The position numbers and the translations under genes are program-made. The notes under the pieces are model-generated. The model was not told where the DNA came from. It saw only the letters and a list, made by a program, of their open reading frames with translations, and did no database searches. This document shows, piece by piece, positions 13,270 through 21,933 of a DNA stretch of 52,966 nucleotides. The DNA is from Deinococcus aquatilis DSM 23025. GTDB lineage: Bacteria; Deinococcota; Deinococci; Deinococcales; Deinococcaceae. Within the stretch, counting starts at the first letter, position 1. Each line of letters opens with the position of its first letter. The stretch lies in the NCBI RefSeq assembly GCF_000378445.1, contig NZ_KB899731.1, positions 1 through 52,966 of the forward strand. The letters run 5' to 3'.

Positions 13270-14283
13270 GTGACCCCGCCTTCAACTTCCACCCGGCCTG
13301 CCCGCCTGCATACCCTGCTTTCGCTGAGTGCCGCCGACGCACTGGGTGCGGCCACTGAATTCAAAACGCCCGACGCGATCCGCTCCCGCTACGGCCAGAC
13401 TTTTCCCGATTATCAGCCGGGCAGTGTGTTCGGCTTTGCCCCCGGCGAGGCCACCGACGACAGCCAGATGGTGGCCGCGACCCTGCTGGGATATGCCAGA
13501 GGAACGGGGCTGGAAGGCGTGCTGGCGGGCCTGCAAGACTGGATTGCCACCGGGCCGCCCGATGTGGGCAACCTGACCCGTGACGCGCTACACAGCAAAG
13601 CCTTGGACGGCGGCGCACGCGCCTGGGCAGGCAGCAACTTTCAGAGTGCGGGCAACGGCGGCCTGATGAGAATCGCAGCGGTCTGGATTGCTGGATGCAG
13701 TGTGGATAAAGACGGCGGCAAGGCGTTGGCCCACGAATCAGCGGCGGTCACGGCCCTGACCCACACCGACCCGCGCTGCGTACACGCCAGCGTGTTTTTG
13801 ACGGCCTTTCTGGAAGCGCTGCACGCTAGAACCGAGTACACCAACGCAGCAGAACTGGCCCTGAAGGTGATGGACAGCATAGACGCCCGCGCTGTGCTGC
13901 TGGACCGGGACATCTTCACGGTCAACGGCATGGAAGCCAACGCCACCTTTCATGCCCAGGACCGCGACGCCCGCACCCAGGTTCGTGCCCGCGTGCGCGA
14001 CGGCCTGGCAGGAAAAATCCACTCCCAGAGCGGCTACGTGCTGGATACCCTGCAAGCGGCAGTGGCCCATGCCCGCGCCGAATCCTGGCAGGCCTGCGTG
14101 GAACCCGCCGTGCTGCTGGGCAACGACAGCGACACGGTGGCCTGCGTGGTGGGCGCGATTGTCGGGGCGCGGGGGCTGGAGGTGCCGCCCCATCTGCTGC
14201 CCCCCTTGCGACTGGGCCATTCGTGGGCAGGCTGGCAGAGGGAGTGGAGTTGTGTGGAGCGGTTCGGGGAATTGGTGGGGTAA
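13270..14283 (+). CDS. ADP-ribosylglycohydrolase family protein
   Basis: Predicted DraG/ARH-type hydrolase that removes ADP-ribose from a modified target; 337 residues. The diagnostic metal-binding motifs are present: ATDDSQM near residue 63, a central NGGLMRIAAV, and the late GNDSDTVACVVGAI near residue 283, where the Asp residues bind two Mg ions. The start is GTG at 13270 with GGGAGAG upstream. The nearby ATG at 13262 is out of frame. It follows the hypothetical gene by 54 bases and precedes a nucleotidyltransferase-like gene by 10, so these four genes probably form one operon. The physiological substrate is not evident. Confidence 0.9.
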   Translation: MTPPSTSTRPARLHTLLSLSAADALGAATEFKTPDAIRSRYGQTFPDYQPGSVFGFAPGEATDDSQMVAATLLGYARGTGLEGVLAGLQDWIATGPPDVGNLTRDALHSKALDGGARAWAGSNFQSAGNGGLMRIAAVWIAGCSVDKDGGKALAHESAAVTALTHTDPRCVHASVFLTAFLEALHARTEYTNAAELALKVMDSIDARAVLLDRDIFTVNGMEANATFHAQDRDARTQVRARVRDGLAGKIHSQSGYVLDTLQAAVAHARAESWQACVEPAVLLGNDSDTVACVVGAIVGARGLEVPPHLLPPLRLGHSWAGWQREWSCVERFGELVG

Positions 14284-14293
14284 GGGGCAGCGC

Positions 14294-14848
14294 ATGACTG
14301 AACCCGAATTCCTTGACCTTGTGAAGCTCAATCCGGTCAATGCGGCCATTCTGAAGCGCCTGCCACAGCTCGAACCGTTCGCGCCGCAGGTTCATCTGGT
14401 CGCCGGGGCCATGTTCCAGACGGTGTGGAATGTGCAGAGTGGACAGGCACCGCAGGCGGGTATCCGCGATTACGACCTGTTCTATTGGCACCCAGACACC
14501 AGTTACGGGGCTGAGGACGCCGTGATTCGCCGCGCAGCCGACCTGTTGGGCGACCTCGGCGTGCGGATCGAGGTCCGAAATCAGGCCCGTGTCCACCTCT
14601 GGTTCAGAGAAAAATACGGCCTGTCGCGCCCGCCTCTGGGCAGTGCCCGCGACGGTGTGCTGCAATTTCTGGTGGAATGCACCTGTGTGGGCGTGGACGC
14701 GTGGGGCAACCTGTATGCGCCTTACGGCCTGCACGACCTCTCAGCGGGTGTGCTGCGGTGCAATGCCCTGAACCACACTCCTGAACTGTACGCGGCCAAA
14801 GCCGACGATTACCGCCAGCGTTGGCCCTGGTTACGGGAAGCCGAATGA
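14294..14848 (+). CDS. Nucleotidyltransferase-like protein (DUF925 type)
   Basis: 184 residues resembling the NTP_transf_6/DUF925 group of small nucleotidyltransferase-fold proteins. Supporting blocks are HLVAGAMFQTVWNVQSG near residue 35, the acidic pair in GIRDYDLFYWHPD near residue 60 (the likely metal-binding Asp residues), the ARVHLWFREKYG segment near residue 100 and a late AGVLRCNALNHTPELY. ATG at 14294 has AAGGGG nine bases upstream. Last gene of the plus-strand cluster; it ends one base before the convergent ppk stop. The reaction it performs is unknown. Confidence 0.82.
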   Translation: MTEPEFLDLVKLNPVNAAILKRLPQLEPFAPQVHLVAGAMFQTVWNVQSGQAPQAGIRDYDLFYWHPDTSYGAEDAVIRRAADLLGDLGVRIEVRNQARVHLWFREKYGLSRPPLGSARDGVLQFLVECTCVGVDAWGNLYAPYGLHDLSAGVLRCNALNHTPELYAAKADDYRQRWPWLREAE

Positions 14849-14849
14849 A

Positions 14850-17075
14850 TCAGCCCGGATGACGCGAATCGGCAAAGCTCTGCTGGGCGCTGAAATCTCC
14901 GCGTAGTTTTTCGTACTGGCCGTCCTCGCGCAGTTCCCAGGAGCCGCGTGTGTCGGCCCATTCGGTGTTCAGGATGCGCAAAAACTGATCGCGGTGAGTA
15001 TCGTCCAGCACGGGCGCAATGACTTCGACGCGGCGGTCCAGATTGCGGCTCATCCAGTCGGCACTGCCGAAATACACCTCAGGCTGACCCGCGTTGCCAA
15101 AAGCGTAGATGCGGGCGTGTTCCAGATAGCGCCCCAGCAGACTGCGAACGCGAATGGTTTCCGACAGACCCGGCAGGCCCGGACGCAGGCAGCACACGCC
15201 GCGCAAGATCAGTTCTATCCGCACGCCTGCGCCCGCCGCCCGGTAAAGCGCCTCGATCATGCCGGGGTCGGTCAGTTGGTTGACCTTGATGCGTGCCCAG
15301 GCTTCATGTCCAGCGCGGGCGTGGTCGGCCTCGCGGTCCAGCAGCATCTCAAATCCGCTGCGGGCGGTGTCGGGGGCCACCAGCAGGTGGGTGTATTCCG
15401 CCTCGGCGTACCCGGTGAGGTGGTTGAACAGTTCGGCAATATCGGCCCCCAGATTCGGGTCGGCACTCAGCAGGCTCAGATCGGTATACAGGCGGGCGGT
15501 CTTGGGGTTGTAGTTTCCGGTGCCCACATGCACGTAACGCCGCAACCCGCCTTCCTCGCGCCGCACGATCATGGTCACTTTGGCGTGGGTCTTGAGGCCC
15601 GCCATGCCGTACACCACATGCGCCCCCGCACGCTCCAGCTTGCGTGCCCAACTGATATTGCGCTGCTCGTCGAAGCGGGCCTTGAGTTCGATCAGGGCCA
15701 CCACCTGTTTGCCGTTTTCGGCAGCGGTTCGCAGTGCGCCCAGCAACCGGGGGTCGTCGCCCGTGCGGTAGAGGGTCTGCTTGATCGCCAACACCTGCGG
15801 ATCACGCGAGGCTTCTTCCAGAAAGTTCAGCACGTTGGAAAAGCTGTCGTAAGGATGGTGCAGCACCACGTCGCCCCGGCGGATGGTGTCGAACATGCCG
15901 CCTTCCTCGTCGCCGTCGAGATCGGGCACGGCAGCCACGAAGTCGGGGAAGGCCAGGTCGGGGCGCTTGACGGGCAGGCCCATCAGGTCGGCGGTTCCCA
16001 GCGGGCCTTCCAGCATAAAAATGTCTTTGTGATCCAGCCGCAGCCGCTCCTGCAAAAAGGTGATGATCTCGGCGGGCGTCTCGCGCATCATTTCCAGACG
16101 CACCGCAGACCCGAACCGGCGGCGGCGCAGGCCGTCTTCGATGGTTGCCAGCAGGTCCTCGGCTTCCTCTTCCTCGAACTCGTAATCGGTGTTGCGGGTC
16201 ACGCGGAACACGTGCGCGGCCAGCACATTCCGGCCCTTGAACAGCTCACCGATATGGGCGGCGATCACGTCTTCCAGCAGCAGCAGCGAGTCACCAACAG
16301 GCACGATGCGCGGCAGCACGCCCACCGGAATCTTCACGCGGGCAAAATCGGGGTCTTCGCCCTCTCCGGCGTCCAGCAGCACGGCCAGATTCAGGCTCAG
16401 GTTGCTGAGGTAAGGAAAGGGATGGCTGGGATCGACCACCAGCGGCGTCAGCACGGGCTGGATTTCGGAGAGGTAATGCTCTCGCAGTTGCGCCCGCGCC
16501 CGCTTGCCCAGATCGGGCACCCGCACCAGCCGCACGCCCTCGGCCGCCAGATCACGCAGGGTTTTGCGGGCCGCCTTCTCTATCTCGCGCAACATGGTAT
16601 GCGTCCGGTCACGCACGATATCCAGCGTCTCACGCGGAGACAATCCATCGGGTCCGGGAGTCTGCACGCCCGCCGCGATCTGGCGATGCACGCCCGCCAC
16701 GCGCACCATAAAAAATTCATCGAGGTTGCTGCCGCAGATGGCCGCGTATTTCAGGCGCTCCAGCGGCGGATTGCGCCTGTCGCGGGCTTCCGAGAGAACG
16801 CGCTCATTGAAGGCCAACCAAGACAACTCGCGGTTCAGAAACGGGCTGTCGGCGTTTGCCACCGTGGACATGGTGCGGATGGCAGGAGTCAGTGTGTCGG
16901 GCGCGGCTGCGGCCTTGGCGACCTTTTTACCTGCTGCCTTGCCGGGACTTTTGCGGCGGCCTCGCTGCTCAGGCACGGCCGCGGGCGCATCGGCTGTCGG
17001 GGCCGCAGTCTTATCGGTGGGCGCGGTGGCAGGGTTGTTGGTGGGCGCAGCGGCAGTCGCAGAATCGGCGGACAC
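14850..17075 (-). CDS. ppk1: Polyphosphate kinase 1
   Basis: Reversibly polymerises the gamma-phosphate of ATP into inorganic polyphosphate. 741 residues, with about 68 extra N-terminal residues that are rich in Ala, Pro and Lys (low complexity, probably disordered). The family core begins STVANADSPFLNRELSWLAF. The autophosphorylated histidine is in YVHVGTGNYNPKTARLYTD (near residue 514), and the second phospholipase-D-like motif is in YLEHARIYAFGN...VYFGSADWM. The start is GTG at 17075, preceded by GAGGAGAGA. A start at Met69 cannot be excluded and would remove the tail. Confidence 0.95.
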   Translation of the reverse strand: MSADSATAAAPTNNPATAPTDKTAAPTADAPAAVPEQRGRRKSPGKAAGKKVAKAAAAPDTLTPAIRTMSTVANADSPFLNRELSWLAFNERVLSEARDRRNPPLERLKYAAICGSNLDEFFMVRVAGVHRQIAAGVQTPGPDGLSPRETLDIVRDRTHTMLREIEKAARKTLRDLAAEGVRLVRVPDLGKRARAQLREHYLSEIQPVLTPLVVDPSHPFPYLSNLSLNLAVLLDAGEGEDPDFARVKIPVGVLPRIVPVGDSLLLLEDVIAAHIGELFKGRNVLAAHVFRVTRNTDYEFEEEEAEDLLATIEDGLRRRRFGSAVRLEMMRETPAEIITFLQERLRLDHKDIFMLEGPLGTADLMGLPVKRPDLAFPDFVAAVPDLDGDEEGGMFDTIRRGDVVLHHPYDSFSNVLNFLEEASRDPQVLAIKQTLYRTGDDPRLLGALRTAAENGKQVVALIELKARFDEQRNISWARKLERAGAHVVYGMAGLKTHAKVTMIVRREEGGLRRYVHVGTGNYNPKTARLYTDLSLLSADPNLGADIAELFNHLTGYAEAEYTHLLVAPDTARSGFEMLLDREADHARAGHEAWARIKVNQLTDPGMIEALYRAAGAGVRIELILRGVCCLRPGLPGLSETIRVRSLLGRYLEHARIYAFGNAGQPEVYFGSADWMSRNLDRRVEVIAPVLDDTHRDQFLRILNTEWADTRGSWELREDGQYEKLRGDFSAQQSFADSRHPG

Positions 17076-17342
17076 AGTTCTCTCTCCTCGGTGGTCGGCG
17101 CACCTTGTGGCACAGCACGCCGCACGCAGTACAGGTGTAACTCAATACAAGCCCAATAGAACACAGCCGCGTCAACACGGCGTCAGTCGCGTGTGCTGAG
17201 CGTACCAGAGGGAGGATGAAAAAACGCGCAGCAGGCTAAAAAGAGCCGTCTACGCGGAGAAAGATAAATGGTTCGTCAGGTTGGGCAGTATTCCAGCCCT
17301 GAGAGCATTGATTGTATAAGAAATAAATTAACCACCAAACAA

Positions 17343-17660
17343 TCAATCCAACAGTGGGTTTTTACCACCACTTTCTACAAATTTTCTGAATAGAGCAAGG
17401 AGTTGAGGAAGTGATCTTGCTCCGCCGAACGCGTTGAATTTGAAGTCTTCACACCTGACTCCAAATCCGTCTGTATCGATGTCACCAACAGAATAAACTG
17501 GGAAAGAAATGCCTTCAAACTCTGTGTCATATAAATCAACTTGAATATGCCAGCCGGGATTATCAGTGGTTTGAATTTTGATCCCCTGTTGATGCTCCCA
17601 GTCTCCATCACAGTTTTTGGCAAACCAACGCGACAGGTAATCTGTATCTTCAGTATTCAT
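17343..17660 (-). CDS. Imm53-like immunity protein, apparently orphan
   Basis: A 105-residue acidic, Trp-rich protein. The N-terminal pattern LSRWFAKNCDGDWEHQQGIK followed by DNPGWHIQVDL matches my recollection of the Imm53 family, immunity proteins against polymorphic toxins. No toxin gene is adjacent, so it may be a bystander protection gene or a leftover of a toxin locus. Its surroundings (17260-17750) are visibly richer in A and T than flanking genes, which suggests horizontal origin. I chose the ATG at 17660, with GAGAG seven bases upstream, over one seven codons earlier. Confidence 0.75.
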   Translation of the reverse strand: MNTEDTDYLSRWFAKNCDGDWEHQQGIKIQTTDNPGWHIQVDLYDTEFEGISFPVYSVGDIDTDGFGVRCEDFKFNAFGGARSLPQLLALFRKFVESGGKNPLLD

Positions 17661-17748
17661 CAGGCACTCTCGTATGGTCATGTGGATTCAGAACCGCTAA
17701 AAACCTCGCTGACTTACTCATCATCACCAATCGCTCCCATATAGAAAA

Positions 17749-17785
17749 GAAAGGGCGGCAACACCCACCCTTGCCGCCCCCTTTC
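17749..17785 (-). terminator. Terminator after fabF
   Basis: Stem GGGCGGCAA/TTGCCGCCC, extended by flanking GAAA/TTTC across a bulge, with a 9-base loop; on the minus strand it is followed by CTTTCTTTTC. Confidence 0.8.
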
Positions 17786-17811
17786 CTAACTCTATACGTC
17801 CTTTCTAACCT

Positions 17812-19059
17812 CTACACCCGCCGGAGCAGCAGCGCCGCGTTCTGGCCGCCGAAGGCAAACGAGTTGCTGAGGGCGTATTCCACCTGCGTTTCCCGTGCGC
17901 CTTCGGGGATGTAGTCCAGGTCCAGTGCTGGGTCTTCATCACCCGCGAGGTTGATGGTGGGGGGCAAGATGCCGTCACGCAGGGCCTGTGCTACGGCAAT
18001 GGCTTCGATGGCTCCCGCCGCGCCCAGCAGGTGCCCGGTCATGGATTTGGTGGACGATACGGCCAACTTGTGGGCATGATCGCCAAACACGGCCTTGATG
18101 CCCTGCGTTTCGTGCAGGTCGTTGAAGTGCGTGCTGGTGCCGTGCGCGTTGATGTAGCCCACCTGATCGGGGTTGACGCCCGCTGTGGCGAGGGCCATCC
18201 GCATGGCGACCTGTGCGCCGCGTCCCTCGGGGGCAGGCATGGTGATGTGATGCGCGTCGGCGCTGGTGCCGTAGCCCACGACTTCGGCGTAGATGGTGGC
18301 TCCGCGTGCTTTGGCCTTCTCATACTCTTCCAGAATGACCACGCCCGCGCCTTCGCCCAGCACGAATCCGTCACGGCCCGCTGCAAAAGGACGGCTGGCG
18401 GTCTGGGGGTCATCGTTGCGGGTACTGAGCGCCTTCATGTTGGAAAATCCGCCGATGGCGATGGGTGTGATGGCCGCTTCCGAACCGCCCGCGATCATCA
18501 CGTCGGCCAGACCGAGCTGGATGTAGCGGGCCGCGTCGCCAATGGCTCCGGTTCCGGTGGCACAGGCCGTGACCACCGTGCTGCTTGGCCCCGTGACCCC
18601 GAACCGCATGGACACATGCCCGGAAGCCATGTTGGCAATCATCATCGGGATAAACATGGGGCTGATTCGGCCTGCGCCGCGTTCCACGAGGACCCGCGAC
18701 TGGTCTTCAAAGGTTTTGACGCCGCCGATGCCGCTGCCCAGCAGGGTTCCGGTGCGTTCGCCGCGCAGTTCCTCGGCACTCAGGCCGCTGTCGGCCACAG
18801 CCAGATCTGCCGCTGCCAGCGCCAACTGAACATACCGGTCCATCTTGCGGGCCTCGCGGGGGTCAATGTAAGCGTCCAAGCTCTCATTGACCTCGCCTGC
18901 AATTTTGCTGGCCGTGCTGGACGTATCGAAGTGTGTGATGGCCGCAATTCCGCTTTTACCCGCCCGCTGCGCCTCGGCGTAGGCTGCCGCGCCCAATCCG
19001 ATGGGCGTCACTGGCCCCAATCCCGTAATAACCACCCGTTTTAAGCCTGTAATTGCCAT
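17812..19059 (-). CDS. fabF: Beta-ketoacyl-ACP synthase II
   Basis: Condensing enzyme that elongates acyl-ACP with malonyl-ACP. 415 residues, full length. The catalytic triad is visible: Cys166 in TACATGTGA, the first His in NAHGTSTHFND and the second in SMTGHLLGAAGA. It begins MAITGLKRVVITGLGPVTPI. It lies downstream of acpP with a 169-base gap containing a hairpin, and is followed by a strong terminator, so it closes the fatty-acid cluster. Confidence 0.97.
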   Translation of the reverse strand: MAITGLKRVVITGLGPVTPIGLGAAAYAEAQRAGKSGIAAITHFDTSSTASKIAGEVNESLDAYIDPREARKMDRYVQLALAAADLAVADSGLSAEELRGERTGTLLGSGIGGVKTFEDQSRVLVERGAGRISPMFIPMMIANMASGHVSMRFGVTGPSSTVVTACATGTGAIGDAARYIQLGLADVMIAGGSEAAITPIAIGGFSNMKALSTRNDDPQTASRPFAAGRDGFVLGEGAGVVILEEYEKAKARGATIYAEVVGYGTSADAHHITMPAPEGRGAQVAMRMALATAGVNPDQVGYINAHGTSTHFNDLHETQGIKAVFGDHAHKLAVSSTKSMTGHLLGAAGAIEAIAVAQALRDGILPPTINLAGDEDPALDLDYIPEGARETQVEYALSNSFAFGGQNAALLLRRV

Positions 19060-19147
19060 GCTGTTCCCTCCGAAATCGGGGGCCAGCCCAGCCCCCAGCC
19101 TGTATTTCCCAAGTCCCTACACCCAACAGAGCCTGCACTACAACAGC

Positions 19148-19178
19148 GGGCGGGAAACGGTTCTCACCGCGCCCGCCC
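19148..19178 (-). other. Hairpin between acpP and fabF
   Basis: GGGCGGG/CCCGCCC with a 17-base loop and no run of T on either strand. It could attenuate or process the acpP-fabF transcript, which would help make acpP mRNA more abundant than fabF mRNA. Confidence 0.4.
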
Positions 19179-19228
19179 TGCCCGTTGCCTCCCAGATTAA
19201 CCCACGGTCTGAAAGGCTGATGGCCTGT

Positions 19229-19459
19229 TTACTGCTTGCCCTCGATAAAGGAAACGGCGGCCTGCACGGTGCGGATGCTTTCGGCATCTTCATCGCTGAT
19301 GGTCACGCCGAACTTGTCTTCCAGACCCATGATCAGTTCCACGGTCTCGAGGCTGTCTGCACCCAGGTCTTCTACGAAACGCGCTTCAGGGGTTACCTTT
19401 TCCGCGTCTACGCCGAGTTTCTCCACGATTACTTCTTTTACGTCATCAAAAGTTGCCAT
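19229..19459 (-). CDS. acpP: Acyl carrier protein
   Basis: Carries growing acyl chains on a 4'-phosphopantetheine arm; 76 residues, acidic, the usual size. The modification site is Ser in [20 protein letters not shown]. The start is ATG at 19459 ([11 protein letters not shown]) with AGGGAGGT eight bases upstream; the TTG two codons earlier is unlikely. A promoter with a palindromic candidate operator precedes it. Confidence 0.97.
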   Translation of the reverse strand: MATFDDVKEVIVEKLGVDAEKVTPEARFVEDLGADSLETVELIMGLEDKFGVTISDEDAESIRTVQAAVSFIEGKQ

Positions 19460-19513
19460 AGTCAAATACCTCCCTAGATTGAAGTCTGCGCCAGTCTACA
19501 CGCGGGGCGGCGC

Positions 19514-19541
19514 AGGGTAAGCTTTTCTGAACGGGGTTCAA
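19514..19541 (-). promoter_or_regulatory. acpP promoter overlapped by a TGAAC/GTTCA palindrome
   Basis: Minus-strand TTGAAC (-35, 19536-19541), a 16-base spacer and TACCCT (-10, 19514-19519). The palindrome TGAAC-CCC-GTTCA (19528-19540) covers the -35 box, as in the fabH promoter. Confidence 0.55.
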
Positions 19542-19581
19542 GGGCAAGCAGGTGGGGCCGTCGGGCTATTTTTCCCCACTC

Positions 19582-19713
19582 ATACGGACTCCGCTCAATT
19601 TCCACACACCCGGAACGTCACCGATTGCGCGTCCATATCGCGTAGCCCGTACTCGTTGCTACTCGCTCTGCTCGGATTGAAAGCCAAAATGTGCGGCTTT
19701 CAATCGGAATCCA
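19582..19713. repeat. Dispersed intergenic repeat, copy B
   Basis: Relative of the element at 6446-6585, ending three bases from the fabG stop. The hairpin at 19675-19705 pairs GATTGAAAGCC with GGCTTTCAATC. Its inner bases differ from copy A on both arms, so pairing is kept. Confidence 0.7.
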
Positions 19714-19715
19714 CA

Positions 19716-20477
19716 TCAGTGCGGGTACAGCCCGCCGTCTACGCCGATCACCTGCGCGGTGATGTAGGCAGCGGCGTCGCTGGCGAGGAAGGCTACTACC
19801 GCCGCCACCTCTTCAGGCTGACCGAAGCGGGCCAGGGGAATGCCGCCCAGATAGGCGGTGCGGGTCGCTTCTGGCAGGGCCGCCGTCATATCGCTCTCGA
19901 TGAAGCCGGGGGCCACCGCATTCACGGTGATGCCGCGCCCGCCGTATTCCTTGGCAAGGGCTTTGGTCAGGCCGATCAGTCCAGCTTTGCTGGCAACGTA
20001 GTTGGCCTGTCCGGGGTTGCCCATCAGGCCCACCACGCTGGCAATGTTGATGATCCGGCCTGTGCGGGCACGCATCATGTGTTTCAGGGCGGCGCGGCTG
20101 GCCGTAAACGCACTCGTCAGGTTGGTGTCCAGCACGGCCTGCCAGTCTTCATCTTTCATGCGAACGGCCAGCGTATCGCGGGTAATTCCTGCATTGTTGA
20201 CCAGCACATCGAGGCGGCCAAACGCGGCGATCACATGTTCGACCAAAGCTCCGGCATTGGCGGGAGTGGTCAGGTCGGCCCCGAAGACCTGCGCGGCGAC
20301 GCCGTGGGCACGGGCGGTCTCGGCCACCTTCTCGGCTTCGGCGGCGTTGCGCCCGTAGTGGATGGCGACATCAAAGCCTGCGGCGGCCAGTTGCAGGGCC
20401 ATCGCGCGCCCCAGGCCCCGGCTGCTGCCGGTCACGAGGGCGACTTTTCTGGGTTGAGGGCTGGGCTGGTCGGTCAT
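19716..20477 (-). CDS. fabG: 3-oxoacyl-ACP reductase
   Basis: NADPH-dependent ketoreductase of fatty-acid elongation, 253 residues, short-chain dehydrogenase family. The cofactor loop is VTGSSRGLGRA near residue 15, NNAG is near residue 92, and the catalytic Ser-Tyr-Lys are in NIASVVGLMGNPGQANYVASK. The C-terminal ITAQVIGVDGGLYP is typical. Its ATG overlaps the stop of the DinB-like gene by 4 bases. Confidence 0.96.
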   Translation of the reverse strand: MTDQPSPQPRKVALVTGSSRGLGRAMALQLAAAGFDVAIHYGRNAAEAEKVAETARAHGVAAQVFGADLTTPANAGALVEHVIAAFGRLDVLVNNAGITRDTLAVRMKDEDWQAVLDTNLTSAFTASRAALKHMMRARTGRIINIASVVGLMGNPGQANYVASKAGLIGLTKALAKEYGGRGITVNAVAPGFIESDMTAALPEATRTAYLGGIPLARFGQPEEVAAVVAFLASDAAAYITAQVIGVDGGLYPH

Positions 20478-21007
20478 GCGTTCTCCATTTGAGTTCTATT
20501 TTGCACGCCCGCCAGATGGTGCGCGTTGTGGTACAGCGTAAACAACAGCATTTCCCGCACGCTGAGCGGGCCGAGCACCGGATGGGCCAGCGTGTAGGCG
20601 TCCAGATCGGCGTTGGCCCAATCCTGCAAGCGGGCCTGCAAGGTGTCCAGCGTTTGCTGGTATTCGGCCACCAATTCGGCCTGTGTGCCCTGCGGATCGG
20701 GCAGAAATCGGCCTGAGGCTTTGACGCCTGTGGCAAGCGTTTCCCGGTACAGGGCCTGAATCTCGGCGTAGGAGCGGGAAGGCTGCGAGGCGGCGCGGGC
20801 GGGCAGGCGGTCACGGGGCAGACCCAGCGCCATTCCCACCGGGGCATTGGAAACGGTCAGGTGGTGCAGATGATGGGCAGGCGACCACGTTTCGGCGTTG
20901 CCGTGCGTGAATTGCTCGGGGGAAAGGCCCGCGAAGAATGCGCCCACCTGTTCCCGAGTCTCAGCCAGAGCCGCCACAATCTCGGCCTGAGAAAACGGCT
21001 CGCTCAT
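20474..21007 (-). CDS. DinB-family protein embedded in the fab operon
   Basis: 177 residues with the four-helix DinB/YfiT layout. The three metal-ligand histidines would be those in TWSPAHHLHHL (near residue 45) and in LYHNAHHLAGVQN near the C-terminus. DinB-like proteins in Deinococcus are numerous and mostly uncharacterised; some are metal-dependent thiol transferases. It is joined by 4-base overlaps to fabD upstream and fabG downstream, so it must be made with the fatty-acid enzymes. No role for it in fatty-acid synthesis is established; it could be a thiol-linked detoxification enzyme. Confidence 0.85.
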   Translation of the reverse strand: MSEPFSQAEIVAALAETREQVGAFFAGLSPEQFTHGNAETWSPAHHLHHLTVSNAPVGMALGLPRDRLPARAASQPSRSYAEIQALYRETLATGVKASGRFLPDPQGTQAELVAEYQQTLDTLQARLQDWANADLDAYTLAHPVLGPLSVREMLLFTLYHNAHHLAGVQNRTQMENA

Positions 21008-21933
21008 AGCTGAAAGGCTTCGAGTTGCGCCGCCGTACCCACGTTGATGGTGCGGGCATCGGGCAGGATGCGCTTGACCAATCCGGTCAGGACACTGCCG
21101 GGGCCAAATTCGATAAAGACTTCTGCGCCCGCGTCGGCCAGTGCCCGGATGGTTTCGACCCAGCGCACGCTGCCGGTAATCTGGGCGGTCAGCAGTTCGG
21201 GGAGGGCGGCGGGCGCGGCCCCGGCTTCGGCGGTCACGTTGGCGTACACCGGAAAGGCCAGCGGCGCAAATGGCGTATCGCTGAGGGCGGGGGCCAAGCC
21301 AGCGGCGGCGGGCTGCATCAGCGCACAGTGAAACGGGGCACTGACCTTCAGGGGAATGACCTTCAGACCGCGTGCCTTCAGTTCGGCGCTGGCGGCGTCC
21401 ACGGCACTCTTTTCGCCCGAGATGACGGTCTGGGTGGGCGCATTGAAGTTGGCAGGCTGCACAATGCCCGAACTGGCCGCGCAGACTTCCAGCACGGCGG
21501 CGGGGTCGCCCATCACGGCGCTCATGGCCCCCACGCCCACAGGCACGGCCTGCTGCATTCGCTCGCCCCGTTCGCGGGTCAGGCGCAGGGCGTCCGGCAG
21601 GCTCAGCGCTCCAGCCGCCACCAACGCCGAATACTCACCGAGGCTGTGGCCCGCGCCAAAAGCAGGGGTCAATCCGGTCTGCGCGACCCACGCCCGGTAC
21701 GCTGCCACCGACGCCGCCACCAGTGCGGGCTGTTGGTTGGCCGTCAGGGTCAGGTCTTCGGACGGGCCTGTTTCGATCAGGGCACGCAGCCCCGGCAGGG
21801 TGGCTTCAGCCTGGGCGTACACCGCTTCGGCGGGGGCGTAGGCAGCGGTCAGGTCGGCCCCCATGCCCACCGAATGCGATCCCTGACCGGGGAACAGGGC
21901 CGCTATTCTGGGTGCAGCTCTTCTGGGCATCAT
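21004..21933 (-). CDS. fabD: Malonyl-CoA:ACP transacylase
   Basis: Moves malonyl groups from CoA to ACP. 309 residues, standard length. The oxyanion loop FPGQGSHSVGMG is near residue 14, the nucleophile is Ser97 in GAGHSLGEYSAL, and the catalytic His is in VSAPFHCALM. There are two adjacent ATG codons (21933 and 21930); I use the first, which overlaps the fabH stop as ATGA. The frame is open 26 codons further upstream inside fabH but without family similarity. Confidence 0.96.
   Translation of the reverse strand: MMPRRAAPRIAALFPGQGSHSVGMGADLTAAYAPAEAVYAQAEATLPGLRALIETGPSEDLTLTANQQPALVAASVAAYRAWVAQTGLTPAFGAGHSLGEYSALVAAGALSLPDALRLTRERGERMQQAVPVGVGAMSAVMGDPAAVLEVCAASSGIVQPANFNAPTQTVISGEKSAVDAASAELKARGLKVIPLKVSAPFHCALMQPAAAGLAPALSDTPFAPLAFPVYANVTAEAGAAPAALPELLTAQITGSVRWVETIRALADAGAEVFIEFGPGSVLTGLVKRILPDARTINVGTAAQLEAFQL

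Noticed and set aside
13262..13272. ATG start for the ADP-ribosylglycohydrolase
   Set aside because: It is out of frame and meets a stop at once; the GTG at 13270 is in frame.
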